Assembly: GCA_002480085.1 (NCBI GenBank)
Contig: DKPJ01000011.1
Location: 364,389 to 428,388, forward strand
Origin: Enterobacteriaceae bacterium UBA7338
GTDB lineage: Bacteria > Pseudomonadota > Gammaproteobacteria > Enterobacterales > Enterobacteriaceae
Length of the DNA stretch: 64,000 nt
Direction: 5' to 3'
In this document: positions 17,686 to 26,158 of the stretch, one piece after another
How positions within the stretch are numbered: the stretch's first letter is position 1
Layout: every line of letters starts with the position of its first letter
The notes under the pieces: model-generated
Seen by the model: the letters and a program-made list of their open reading frames with translations, nothing else
The model's database searches: none
Told to the model about the DNA's origin: nothing
Position numbers and translations under genes: made by a program

Positions 17686-18694
17686 ATAGCTCCTCTATTG
17701 TCGTCAGGGTTCCATCCGCTTCAACCATGCACACTCTCGCCTCGGGCGCCGGCAAGACTTCGCCAACGATCGCTGCCTTTTGCCCAAGTGGGTGGGCCTG
17801 CAATAGCATGAGGACTTGCTCTGCGATCTCAGGTTCAACGAAAAGACAGAGGCACCCTTCATTGGCAAGGTTGATGACGTCCACGCCAAGCATATCGGCA
17901 GCCATGGACGCCTCAGGTTGGATCGGCAATGCCCGGCGGTCACAGCGAATAGTGTGATTTGCGGCACGGGCGTGTTCATGGAGGACGGCAGACAGGCCGC
18001 CACGCGTCACGTCTCTCATCGAAGCAATTTTTCCTGCGGGAACGGAATCAATGAGCCGCTGGATCATATGGTTAAGCGGGGCGCAGTCGCTAAGAATATT
18101 TCTTTCAAATCCAAGCCCTTCACGCATGGATAACAGGTGAATTGAGTGGTTGCCAATATAGCCACTCAGTATGATTTTCTGTCCAGGACGCACGTTTTTA
18201 ATGGAAAAAGCCGTGTTTTCAATAACGCCTACGCCAGCGGTGTTAATAAAGAGCCGATCGGCCTCTCCTTTACCGACAACTTTGGTATCGCCTGCAACGA
18301 TTTTGATGCCCGCGGCAATAGCGGTATCACGTACCGACTTAATAATCGTGTCAAAATCAGACATCGCCATTCCAGCCTCAATAATTAGACTGAGCGTCAG
18401 GTAGAGCGGGCGTGCGCCACTTACGGCAAGATCGTTGACGGTGCCGCATACGGCAATCTTACCGATATCGCCGTTGCCAAAAATAAGGGGAGTGACAACA
18501 AAAGAGTCCGTTGTGAAGGCAATGTGTTGGCAGGGTAGTGTGAGTAAGGCGCTATCCTCCATGGTTCCAAGATAGGTCTCACCAAGAATTGCTGCGATCC
18601 GCTCGACCAGTTCGCGGCTCAGGCGAGCGCCTGTGCCATGATCCAGCACTATCCTCTCAACAGGGTTCCCTGCCTGTGTGGTGTACCTGTTCAT
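17657..18694 (-). CDS. HypE-like carbamoyl dehydratase
   Basis: 345-aa AIR-synthase-fold protein. In hydrogenase maturation HypE dehydrates the thiocarboxamide on its C-terminal Cys to a thiocyanate, the donor of the CN ligand. Here the C-terminus is ELPRLC, so the essential terminal cysteine (PRxC) is kept, and the N-terminal ATP-binding part (LDHGTGARLSRELVERI, then TTDSFVVTP) is intact. It should therefore be active with the adjacent HypF-like protein. Start ATG 18694 (AAGGAG upstream) overlaps the preceding gene in ATGA. Confidence 0.93.
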   Translation of the reverse strand: MNRYTTQAGNPVERIVLDHGTGARLSRELVERIAAILGETYLGTMEDSALLTLPCQHIAFTTDSFVVTPLIFGNGDIGKIAVCGTVNDLAVSGARPLYLTLSLIIEAGMAMSDFDTIIKSVRDTAIAAGIKIVAGDTKVVGKGEADRLFINTAGVGVIENTAFSIKNVRPGQKIILSGYIGNHSIHLLSMREGLGFERNILSDCAPLNHMIQRLIDSVPAGKIASMRDVTRGGLSAVLHEHARAANHTIRCDRRALPIQPEASMAADMLGVDVINLANEGCLCLFVEPEIAEQVLMLLQAHPLGQKAAIVGEVLPAPEARVCMVEADGTLTTIEELYGAELPRLC

Positions 18695-19290
18695 GAGGCA
18701 CTCCTTTCACCGCGTTCCGGTAGATCGTTATACTTTTCTAACAGGGAAAGGATCTCAGCGGATGGTGCAACGGTCGCGCAGTAATCTGCAAGCCACGCTA
18801 AAGCCCGTTCGGTATCTTCCGCCGAGGGGGCAAAAACGCAATCATCAGGGATCCAGACATTATATCCGCGGAAAAAAGCGTCTGCGGCCGTTGTTTGCAC
18901 ACAAACATGCGTTTGCAAACCCGTCACTATGACGGTTTTTACTCCTAGCTGCTGCAACGTTTCATCCAGATTGTTATTAAAGAAACCGCTGTCTCTGCCT
19001 TTTACAATTATCAGATCCGAAGGATGATGAATAGTATCAATAATTTGGTTTTCAGGCCTGCCAGCAAGGGCGGGAATACCGGCCTCACGGTTTTTATAGC
19101 GTCGTTGTACTGCGGGGTCATCAGGATCATTAATAAGCTGCAGATGGATAACGATCTGGTTTAGCTCTCTGATGCCATCGAGGAAATGATTAAAATCAGC
19201 AAGTTTTCGTTCCAGTTCCTGAGGTAAGCGGGTAATTTTATAGGTGAACTCGTATTGTAAATCGTTAGTGAGTACAGCGACATTTGGCAT
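18691..19290 (-). CDS. Isochorismatase-like cysteine hydrolase
   Basis: 199-aa hydrolase of the isochorismatase/nicotinamidase superfamily. Catalytic triad D10 (TNDLQYEF), K97 (VKGRDSGFF) and C130 (GLQTHVCVQTTAADA) is complete. Family members hydrolyse amides, carbamates, N-carbamoyl compounds or isochorismate; the substrate here is unknown. It is the first gene of the hydrolase-HypE-HypF-HAD operon, start preceded by AAAAAGGAA, and lies 151 bases from a divergent LysR gene. An amide or carbamoyl substrate would fit the partners, but that is inference. Confidence 0.88.
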   Translation of the reverse strand: MPNVAVLTNDLQYEFTYKITRLPQELERKLADFNHFLDGIRELNQIVIHLQLINDPDDPAVQRRYKNREAGIPALAGRPENQIIDTIHHPSDLIIVKGRDSGFFNNNLDETLQQLGVKTVIVTGLQTHVCVQTTAADAFFRGYNVWIPDDCVFAPSAEDTERALAWLADYCATVAPSAEILSLLEKYNDLPERGERSAS

Positions 19291-19441
19291 GTTTATATTC
19301 CTTTTTATTCATGAAACTAATTAATGCGGGCAATGGTTCGACTGGCCGGGGATGAAAATCAGGTTTCATTATCACCTTATATAGTTATCATGTGCTTGTT
19401 ATAGAGAGTTGTATAATTCCATTTTATTCAGGGTTCAATAA
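19291..19441. promoter_or_regulatory. Divergent promoter region, hyp-like operon / LysR
   Basis: 151-bp intergenic region between the cysteine hydrolase and LysR genes. A TATAAT box for the LysR gene is at 19412-19417, with only a weak -35. This is the expected place for LysR binding and for control of the four-gene operon. Confidence 0.55.
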
Positions 19442-20335
19442 ATGAAAGGAATAGATATAAAATTGCTGCGTGCTTTTGTTACGCTGGCGGAAAAAAGTAG
19501 TTATAGTGATGCTGCAAAAACGCTTTTCCTCACCCAGCCTGCGCTCTCTAAGCAAATACAAACGCTTGAAAAACTGACCGGCGGGCACCTTTTCCTGCGT
19601 GGTCGCCATGGTGCGACTCTGACTGACTTTGGGACACTGCTTTTTGCTAAAGCAAATGCGCTCTTACAGTCCCATATTGACTTCCTCAACTATGCACAAG
19701 AGCTAACGGCAAAAAGGCAGGAAAAAATAGCGTTGGGGTTTGGAATTTCATCATTTCATAAAGTTCCTATATGGATAAACCGATTTCATCAGCAATTTCC
19801 TAAATGTGATGTGGTCATTAATCAGCTCCCTTCCAGCGTGCAGATGAAAATGTTACTGGAAGGAAGCCTGCATGTCGGTTTTGTGCGAATGCCGGTAATC
19901 GAAGGCCTCTCATCGACAATAATTCATCAGGAGACGCTGGCTCTGGCGATCCCGGCAGAAACTCATATTGAAGCGTGGAGTGTTCAGTATGCTTTATCAA
20001 CCTATACGCTACTTCAACTGGATCCCTCTGCCAGCCCGTGCCTTGCAGAGCAGACGGCAGCGTTTCTCCAGCTTAACCAGCTTAGTGCCAGGCCCGTCAC
20101 GGTAACGGAGGATATGACCACGCTCCTGGCGCTGGTTGCCGGTGGCAACGGTATCGCTTTTTTGCCGGAGAGCGTTCAGCATTTTTTACCCGCTGGCGTA
20201 AAGTTGCTCATACCGCCGGAAAATCAGATTCGCTGGAATATTGGCGTGGCCTGGAATGCAAAAATAAAAAGCGCCTGGCGCGATGATTTTTTACAGTTTG
20301 TCGTGAAAGATAATGCAAAAAAGCCTGCTTTATAG
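19442..20335 (+). CDS. LysR-family regulator, divergent from the hyp-like operon
   Basis: 297-aa LTTR. The N-terminal HTH (LLRAFVTLAEKSSYSDAAKT, about 9-28, then LFLTQPALSKQIQTLE) is typical; the C-terminal domain is the usual two-lobed effector domain. Start ATG 19442. By the common LysR pattern it probably controls the divergent hydrolase-HypE-HypF-HAD operon in response to a pathway compound. Its stop codon lies inside the amn terminator hairpin. Confidence 0.88.
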   Translation: MKGIDIKLLRAFVTLAEKSSYSDAAKTLFLTQPALSKQIQTLEKLTGGHLFLRGRHGATLTDFGTLLFAKANALLQSHIDFLNYAQELTAKRQEKIALGFGISSFHKVPIWINRFHQQFPKCDVVINQLPSSVQMKMLLEGSLHVGFVRMPVIEGLSSTIIHQETLALAIPAETHIEAWSVQYALSTYTLLQLDPSASPCLAEQTAAFLQLNQLSARPVTVTEDMTTLLALVAGGNGIAFLPESVQHFLPAGVKLLIPPENQIRWNIGVAWNAKIKSAWRDDFLQFVVKDNAKKPAL

Positions 20336-20342
20336 CAGGCTT
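20315..20342 (-). terminator. amn terminator
   Basis: A 9-bp stem (AAGCCTGCT / AGCAGGCTT, loop TTAT). On the minus strand it is followed by a T-run, so it ends amn. On the plus strand it overlaps the LysR stop codon and lacks a T-run. Confidence 0.8.
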
Positions 20343-20352
20343 CGTGTTGGTC

Positions 20353-21807
20353 TTATCGGAACGGTGGCTCGTTAAAGGTGCGTAGCTTACGCGAGTGCAG
20401 GCGGTCGCCCTCGGCGCGCAGCAGGTCAATTGCCCGGATCCCAATCTGCAAGTGCTCGGAGATGGCTCCCTCGTAAAAACGGTTCGCCTGCCCCGGCAGC
20501 TTGATTTCGCCATGTAGCGGCTTATCAGAAACGCAGAGCAGGGTGCCGTAAGGGACGCGGAAGCGATATCCCTGGGCGGCGATGGTGGCGCTCTCCATAT
20601 CGATCGCCACCGCGCGGCTCAGGTTGAAGCGCAGAGCCGAGGCGCTGTAGCGCAGCTCCCAGTTGCGATCGTCGGTAGTGACGACCGTCCCGGTACGCAG
20701 CCGCTGCTTGACCTCTTCACCGGGCATACCGCTGACCGCTTTAGTGGCGTCATAGAGCGCGCGCTGCACCTCGGCAATGCTTGGGATGGGAATATCCGGC
20801 GGCAGCACGGCGTCGAGAACATGATCGTCGCGCAGGTAAGCATGCGCCAGCACGTAGTCGCCAATAGACTGGCTTTCGCGCAGGCCACCGCAGTGGCCAA
20901 TCATCAGCCATAATGCAGGACGCAGTACGGCAAGATGATCGCATATGGTTTTGGCGTTCGACGGACCAACGCCAATATTGACCAGCGTAATGCCTTCCCC
21001 GTCGGCGGTGATCAGATGCCAGGCGGGCATCTGATGCTTTTTCCATGCCAGATCGGAAATTGCCTCTTCCGGCGCTTCGGTTTCGGCGGTGATCCAGACT
21101 CCGCCTGCACAGGAGAGCGCAATATAGGGGCTGTCAGGATCGAGGATCTGGCTACAGCCCCAGCGCACAAACTCATCCACGTAGCGAGTGTAGTTGGTAA
21201 AGAGCACGAAGGGCTGAAAGTGCTCGACGGGCGTGCCGGTGTAGTGACGCAGGCGAGCCAGTGAGAAATCGACACGGCGGGCATCAAAGTGCGACAGCGG
21301 ATAGAGTTCAGTCGGGTGAAACAGGCCGTCAGCGGTCTCATCGCCAATCTGCGCCAGCTCGGTGGTCGGGAAGTGACGAGTCAGCCCTGCGCTCATGGAG
21401 CGATCCAGAGTCAACGCCGAGCCATCAATCACGTAGGGGTAGGGGATCTCATGCTGGGAGGGACCCACTTCAATCACCGCCCCATAGTCATTGTACAGCA
21501 GCGTTAACTGCTCCAGCAGATAGGGGCGAAACAGCCCTGGACGCGTGATGGTGGTGGTGTAGCGCCCCGAGTGTGTAAAGCGACCGTAGGCGCGGGTTTT
21601 TGGCGGATTAGTGGTATTGCCATCCCACGAGACTGATAGCTCAGGATAGACAAACTTCCCCTGGGCACGCGTCAGGGTGTCAGGCAGCGAGCCATCCTCA
21701 ATATACTGGCCGATGGCGTTGCGTAGCGCGTTGACCGACTGCTCATACAGCGCGTCAAGCTTCTCCAGCGCCTGTTCAGGCGTTAAACCTTCACCCATGT
21801 TATGCAT
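20353..21807 (-). CDS. amn: AMP nucleosidase (Amn)
   Basis: 484-aa AMP nucleosidase, the same length as E. coli Amn, hydrolysing AMP to adenine and ribose 5-phosphate. The C-terminal nucleoside-phosphorylase-fold domain carries GVGPSNAKTICDHLAV and the VAIDMESATIAAQG motif. Near identity runs to the C-terminus (KLRTFNEPPFR). I place the start at ATG 21807 (MHNMGEGLTPEQALEKLDAL, with AAGGAGAT upstream), not at an in-frame codon 36 bases earlier. In E. coli amn lies near yeeO, as here. Confidence 0.97.
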   Translation of the reverse strand: MHNMGEGLTPEQALEKLDALYEQSVNALRNAIGQYIEDGSLPDTLTRAQGKFVYPELSVSWDGNTTNPPKTRAYGRFTHSGRYTTTITRPGLFRPYLLEQLTLLYNDYGAVIEVGPSQHEIPYPYVIDGSALTLDRSMSAGLTRHFPTTELAQIGDETADGLFHPTELYPLSHFDARRVDFSLARLRHYTGTPVEHFQPFVLFTNYTRYVDEFVRWGCSQILDPDSPYIALSCAGGVWITAETEAPEEAISDLAWKKHQMPAWHLITADGEGITLVNIGVGPSNAKTICDHLAVLRPALWLMIGHCGGLRESQSIGDYVLAHAYLRDDHVLDAVLPPDIPIPSIAEVQRALYDATKAVSGMPGEEVKQRLRTGTVVTTDDRNWELRYSASALRFNLSRAVAIDMESATIAAQGYRFRVPYGTLLCVSDKPLHGEIKLPGQANRFYEGAISEHLQIGIRAIDLLRAEGDRLHSRKLRTFNEPPFR

Positions 21808-21833
21808 CGTTATCTCCTTGTTCGCAGGTGTGC

Positions 21834-21855
21834 TGACATACACGATAGTATGTCA
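21834..21855. promoter_or_regulatory. Palindrome upstream of amn
   Basis: Perfect 8-bp inverted repeat TGACATAC / GTATGTCA with a 6-base centre, 27 bases before the amn start. It looks like an operator. E. coli amn is reported to be PhoB-controlled, but this palindrome is not a clear direct-repeat Pho box. Confidence 0.45.
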
Positions 21856-21950
21856 CAGGAATATGAAACAAAAGGGTGGGATAATTTCATACTTTAGCTT
21901 CTCCCGGGCTGCCTATACTCGTGGGACCGATCGTCCCCGGGTCTCTTTTA

Positions 21951-23114
21951 ATGTCGATAACAGCACGTCTCGCTTTTGAGCATGGAAGCCGAAATATTGT
22001 GGCGCTTCTTCTGGTCACTATCTTCGCTCTACAAACGTATGACGCCTGGGGGTTTTATCCCCCAGATCCCCCGGCGGAGTGCAGCAGTAGCCCGGACGAG
22101 GCTGGACGTGGGCGCTGTCTGCTGGACCGTGTTTACCAGACGGGCGACGTAGCAGCAGAGGCGGGTCTGGACCGCGAGGCTTATCGGCAGCAGACGGGCG
22201 CCGCACTGGCACAGATTGAAGAGATGAATGCTCCCCCGGCCTGGCTGCTGGCGGAGGCGCGCTTTGCCTGGGCCTGGGCCAGCGATCCGGATAACAGCGT
22301 CTTTACCGATCGGCAAAATGAAGAGGTGGACAGGCTGACGATCGCGCGCTACCAGAAGGTCTGTTTCCCGCCCTATTCAGAGAGGGTCAGCGTAGAGCAT
22401 GATATCGCCCAATTGATGTGTACCGTCGCCCGGCAGCGTATTCATCTGCTGGAAGGTGGCCTGAATCACATTCAGCAGGATGGTGCTGGTATGAAGGCGA
22501 TGCTGGAATTTATCAAACGCTATCCGCTGCTGAAAAGCGAGACGGGGCTGGATGAGACCAACCTGCGCCTGGCAAGACGGTTAGTGGTGTTGGGCCTGGG
22601 GTCTGCTGCAGCCGAGCGTGCGGAAACACAAGCCAAACAGGCGGCGGGGCTGGCCTTTCTGATGCTCTCGGTGGCTGAAGCTCAGTATGACCAATCCGAT
22701 CGCGAAGCCGTTGCCTTTGCTGCCCGTATCGCGCAGTTCGTCGATATCACCAGGCCTGCGGAGACCCCCCGCCAGGATTACAACATCAAGCTGGTGGCCT
22801 TAAGCCACCGTCTGGTTACGGAAACGTTCCCATCGGAAAGCCCTGTCGTCGTCAACAGTAACCAGCTGCAGACGGATATGAACATTGATATCGCCCTGGA
22901 TCCTCTCTATCCGCCCGCTATGCGCAGCGCGGCGGCAGAGGAGGCGAAAGCTCTGATAGAGAGCTTAACCCAGAATGCGTTGCAACAGCGGGAGTATGCT
23001 ACGCAAAGGGAGCGGCTGGAGGTGGTCCAGACGCTTTTCGAGCGGCTGGAACAGTACAAGCCAGAGCCGGAGCAGCACCTCGAGTTTGCCGCCGTCTGCC
23101 CTGTCAATATATAA
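21951..23114 (+). CDS. Hypothetical exported or membrane-anchored protein
   Basis: 387-aa protein from ATG 21951 (MSITARLAFEHGSRNIVALL). One hydrophobic segment at about residues 14-32 acts as signal or anchor, ending near a Trp/Pro-rich stretch with an early cysteine cluster (AECSSSPDEAGRGRC). The rest is alpha-helical and soluble, probably periplasmic. A TATACT -10 box at 21914-21919 would start transcription about 25 bases before this ATG; the ribosome site is weak. I do not recognise the family. Confidence 0.7.
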   Translation: MSITARLAFEHGSRNIVALLLVTIFALQTYDAWGFYPPDPPAECSSSPDEAGRGRCLLDRVYQTGDVAAEAGLDREAYRQQTGAALAQIEEMNAPPAWLLAEARFAWAWASDPDNSVFTDRQNEEVDRLTIARYQKVCFPPYSERVSVEHDIAQLMCTVARQRIHLLEGGLNHIQQDGAGMKAMLEFIKRYPLLKSETGLDETNLRLARRLVVLGLGSAAAERAETQAKQAAGLAFLMLSVAEAQYDQSDREAVAFAARIAQFVDITRPAETPRQDYNIKLVALSHRLVTETFPSESPVVVNSNQLQTDMNIDIALDPLYPPAMRSAAAEEAKALIESLTQNALQQREYATQRERLEVVQTLFERLEQYKPEPEQHLEFAAVCPVNI

Positions 23115-23139
23115 AAAAACCGGCCAGAGCGGCCGGTTT
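23113..23139. terminator. Terminator between convergent genes
   Basis: Stem AAACCGGCC / GGCCGGTTT with a 5-base loop. A-run on the left gives a T-run for the minus-strand small gene at 23145; the stop of the plus-strand gene lies at its left edge. Confidence 0.85.
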
Positions 23140-23144
23140 AAACA

Positions 23145-23285
23145 TCAGATTTTGCAGGCGTCGCCGCAGTCGTCGTCGGCGATGATTGCCTGGGCTTTTT
23201 TATCAGCATCTTCCAGACGTTCCGCATTGCGCTCCTGCGCTTCTTCAAGCCCGGCAAACTCCAGGTTGTCGAGATCAATTTCCAT
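23145..23285 (-). CDS. Small acidic protein, 46 aa
   Basis: 46 codons, starting MEIDLDNLEFAGLEEAQERN and ending in a Cys-containing acidic tail (DDDCGDACKI). Strong ribosome site AAAGGGG 7 bases before the ATG and a terminator right after the stop support a real gene. Rich in Asp and Glu, helical. Function unknown. It lies between the unknown exported protein and the MscS-type channel and is transcribed in the direction of neither upstream partner. Confidence 0.7.
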   Translation of the reverse strand: MEIDLDNLEFAGLEEAQERNAERLEDADKKAQAIIADDDCGDACKI

Positions 23286-23375
23286 TAGCTACCCCTTTTT
23301 TAAGCTGATTGATTTGCTACTTTAGCATTATATGTCATCCGTTCGGGATGGCGAGAAATGCTACCGGCAGCAGAA

Positions 23376-24494
23376 TCAGGCCTCCTTGCGCCAGCGCTGC
23401 ATGGTGACAGGGAACGGCGTCGCCTCAGGCTGGGCTGGCGTTCTGACGACCAGGCTAGGCAGCGCCAGTTCAACCTCATGCTCATTCAGCTTTTCAATGA
23501 TACGGATATTGATCTCCTGCTGAATATCCATGTACTTGTTGTAATCTGCGGTATTCACAATATGCACCACCTCAAAGGTCAGGCGATCGGCATTAAACGC
23601 CAGCAGGTGGGCACGGTCGAATTTCGTCTCCCCAACCTCTGTAATGATCGTTTTTACCATGTCACCAATGAGGCGCAGCTTTTCCGGCGGCGTAGCGAGA
23701 GCGACACCAAAGGTAAAGACGATGCGGCGGGTCTGCATACGCTTGTAGTTGTGAATAGTCTGCTGCAGCAGCTGGGCGTTGGCACAGACAATCTGCTCCC
23801 CGCTGAGGCTGCGAATGCGGGTGGTTTTCAGCCCAATATGCTCAATGGTGCCCGCCACGTCGTTGAATACCACAAAGTCGCCGATCTCAAAGGGCTTATC
23901 GAAACCGATCGACAAGGAGGCGAAAACATCGCTCAGCACAGTCTGCACCGCCAGCGCGATAGCAATACCGCCAACGCCAAGGCTGGCAACCAGCGCGGTA
24001 ATATCAACGCCAATATTTGCCAGAATCGACAGCAGCATCATTGACCAGACAACCACGCGCAGGATCATGCCCAGGATCACCAGCGTCACCGGATTCTTAT
24101 TGGTTCCTGGGGCATAGAGCAGATGGCGCATCCATGACTGCACGCCCTGATCGAGCCAGATAGCAATCTGGATAGCGATGACAAAAAACCAGATGTGGGA
24201 GACGGTTGAGAACAGACGGTCAGGGAGATCGACAAAGCGCAGGCTGAACAGAAACGCCGCAATAAAGAGAAGAACCTTGTTGGTTCGCTTCAGTATATCG
24301 AAGGCAATAAAGCGTGAGTGAGTGCTGTTACTCTCATTTTTACTGGCCTGCTGGATCCTCTTGTAAACAAAATTAAGCAGTCGGTTGGTCAACCAGTAAG
24401 TGATGAGGGTGACAAAAAAGACGATTGCCAGATTGATCCAAAACGCCGGCGACATCAGCACCGTAACGATATTCAGCCGTGCCAGATACTCCAT
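23376..24494 (-). CDS. MscS-family mechanosensitive ion channel
   Basis: 372-aa inner-membrane protein from ATG 24494 (MEYLARLNIV), chosen for the GGAGGT just upstream. Four to five membrane segments; the pore-lining helix has the Gly/Ala pattern LGVGGIAIALAVQTVLSDVF and is followed by the beta domain (FEIGDFVVFNDVAGTIEHIG). MscS-type channels open under membrane tension and release solutes during hypo-osmotic shock. It is not E. coli MscS or YnaI; I assign only the family. Confidence 0.88.
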   Translation of the reverse strand: MEYLARLNIVTVLMSPAFWINLAIVFFVTLITYWLTNRLLNFVYKRIQQASKNESNSTHSRFIAFDILKRTNKVLLFIAAFLFSLRFVDLPDRLFSTVSHIWFFVIAIQIAIWLDQGVQSWMRHLLYAPGTNKNPVTLVILGMILRVVVWSMMLLSILANIGVDITALVASLGVGGIAIALAVQTVLSDVFASLSIGFDKPFEIGDFVVFNDVAGTIEHIGLKTTRIRSLSGEQIVCANAQLLQQTIHNYKRMQTRRIVFTFGVALATPPEKLRLIGDMVKTIITEVGETKFDRAHLLAFNADRLTFEVVHIVNTADYNKYMDIQQEINIRIIEKLNEHEVELALPSLVVRTPAQPEATPFPVTMQRWRKEA

Positions 24495-24612
24495 TTTACC
24501 TCCAGTGTGTAGCGCAAGAACACTACAGTATAGACACCGGAGGGTAAGGGAGGGATGGGCCAGGCCGAGAAGTCCTATGCCAGGCGGCACGTAGCCAGCC
24601 TGGCAGGAGTGT

Positions 24613-26097
24613 TTAATTGACCACGTCTATCCAGGTTGACTGCTCGCTGCCGTTATCCAGCGTCGCGGTGATAATCGCTTCCCCTGGCGTTGTGCTGCTC
24701 AGGGTGGCATCTGCAGCACCTGTATCATCGGTAGTTGACGTGGCTGAACTCAAATTACCCAGTGTTGTCGCCCACTTGACATTCGTCCCTGTCACCGGGC
24801 CACCTGTTTTGCTCTTCACAAACGCTGTGATGGTTGCGGTATCCTGTCCATCAGCAACGATAGTCGTCTTGTTTATGCTTAGGCCATCAATATAAAGATC
24901 CTGCGTAACACTCTCTTTTACTGGGATAATTCTGACGGCATAATTTTTACCATCTGGACCGTAGGCGTAAACAAAGGCATTCTCTGCTTTAGTATCGGTA
25001 AAAGTGGTGGTTGCCGTACCAGACGCATCAGTGTAGGTGATATTGTGCGCCAGCTTACCGGTTGCAGATGTCGTCATCCAGGTGACCTGCGCGCCTGAAA
25101 TGGCCTCGCCGTTTGAGGAGAGGACTTTTGCCGTGAGTTGAGTAAGCGATTTATCACCGGACGTTTCGATTGTCGGCGGTATAGCTTGTATATTGCTCAC
25201 GGATAAAGAGTCGGTTTCCGCTTGTGCCGTGGGATCGTAGGTAAAAGTTGCGTCAGCATTCTGAGTGGCTGGCAAAACCAATTTTATAACAGGAACGAAC
25301 ATGCCGTTGGTTTGCTTGAAAAAGTCGCTCTGATCGGCCCTGGCAGCCGCAAGTCCGGCACTGTTAAGATAAAAAAATGCCTGGATAGGTAATTTATCAG
25401 GGATGTTCTGCTCCCAGGTCGCGATACGTAACTCATTTTGTGTTTTGAAAGACTCGCTGCTGATTTTGGCCATACTGAGGATGGTCTGGTAAAAGGCATC
25501 CGCTACGTTGGTATAACTATCCGTAAGGCCAAAACCACACTGTGAGGTGTGCGATCTGTTATATTTGACATAGTGATCGTACCAGCCGTCAGCATCGGTA
25601 ATGCCTTGAAGTTGACACTCTCTACTTTGGATCTGTACACCATACATCCCGCACCCTGCATCCGAACGGCTGTTTGTTGCCGCATCAATAGGGAAGGCGC
25701 AGAGCACATCAAGGGCAATTTTACCCTCAGGTTTGTTATTATTGGGATACACGAAAAAACCGTTATAGTAGCTATAAGCTAAGTTATCATATTTTGAATC
25801 TGTCCGAAGGTAAGAGAAAGAGACACCGCCACTGGTTACTGACGCAGGGCTTGGATTCCATGCATAGTAGCTTGAAGAGTGTTCGGTTCCTCTAAGCTCG
25901 ACGCCAGAACAGTTAAAAGCGGGTAAACCGTTATTTATACAGCCAGCAGCGCTGTTCTTATATTGATTGGTTAAATTTAGTGCAACCTGTTCACCATGTA
26001 AATCCTGCCATCCCTCCTGGGTAGATTGCAGATTGTTTTGTGCAAATAGATTAAAAGAAATTAATAAGAAGGTGATAATGCATAATATGTTTTTCAT
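24613..26097 (-). CDS. Secreted halovibrin-like protein with two Ig-like domains
   Basis: 494 aa. Signal peptide at 1-19 (MKNILCIITFLLISFNLFAQ, cleavage near FAQ-NN). Residues about 20-290 form a cysteine-containing domain with motifs I associate with halovibrin HvnA/HvnB-type secreted proteins (FSYLRTDSKYDNLAY, LDVLCAFPIDA, QCGF); recognition is from memory and tentative. Residues about 295-394 and 395-494 are two bacterial Ig-like (Big_1, invasin-type) domains. The product is likely secreted, with the Ig domains as stalk or display module. It lies 61 bases downstream of the RCC1-like gene on the same strand, so a common operon is likely. Confidence 0.75.
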   Translation of the reverse strand: MKNILCIITFLLISFNLFAQNNLQSTQEGWQDLHGEQVALNLTNQYKNSAAGCINNGLPAFNCSGVELRGTEHSSSYYAWNPSPASVTSGGVSFSYLRTDSKYDNLAYSYYNGFFVYPNNNKPEGKIALDVLCAFPIDAATNSRSDAGCGMYGVQIQSRECQLQGITDADGWYDHYVKYNRSHTSQCGFGLTDSYTNVADAFYQTILSMAKISSESFKTQNELRIATWEQNIPDKLPIQAFFYLNSAGLAAARADQSDFFKQTNGMFVPVIKLVLPATQNADATFTYDPTAQAETDSLSVSNIQAIPPTIETSGDKSLTQLTAKVLSSNGEAISGAQVTWMTTSATGKLAHNITYTDASGTATTTFTDTKAENAFVYAYGPDGKNYAVRIIPVKESVTQDLYIDGLSINKTTIVADGQDTATITAFVKSKTGGPVTGTNVKWATTLGNLSSATSTTDDTGAADATLSSTTPGEAIITATLDNGSEQSTWIDVVN

Positions 26098-26117
26098 GAT
26101 TTACTCTCTTATAGGAT

Positions 26118-26147
26118 AATACTGGCGATAATAAATTCGCCAGTATT
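26118..26147. promoter_or_regulatory. Hairpin between RCC1-like and halovibrin-like genes
   Basis: Perfect 11-bp inverted repeat (AATACTGGCGA / TCGCCAGTATT, loop of 8). A T-run follows it only on the plus strand, although both flanking genes are on the minus strand. It may therefore modulate rather than end the minus-strand transcript, or be a processing or operator site. Confidence 0.5.
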
Positions 26148-26158
26148 TTTTAAGGTTT

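Noticed and set aside
15307..18694. Ordinary hydrogenase maturation locus
   Set aside because: No hypA, hypB, hypC, hypD or hydrogenase subunit lies on either side; the partners are a cysteine hydrolase and a HAD phosphatase. The rest of the genome is not visible, so this is not excluded absolutely.
14475..20335. Genomic island integrated at the 3' end of tRNA-Asn
   Set aside because: No integrase and no repeat of the tRNA 3' end seen at a plausible right border; the only other copy is the inverted tRNA at 12637.
21834..21855. Pho box for amn
   Set aside because: The element is an inverted repeat, not the direct repeat of CTGTCAT-type units; I list it only as an unidentified palindrome.
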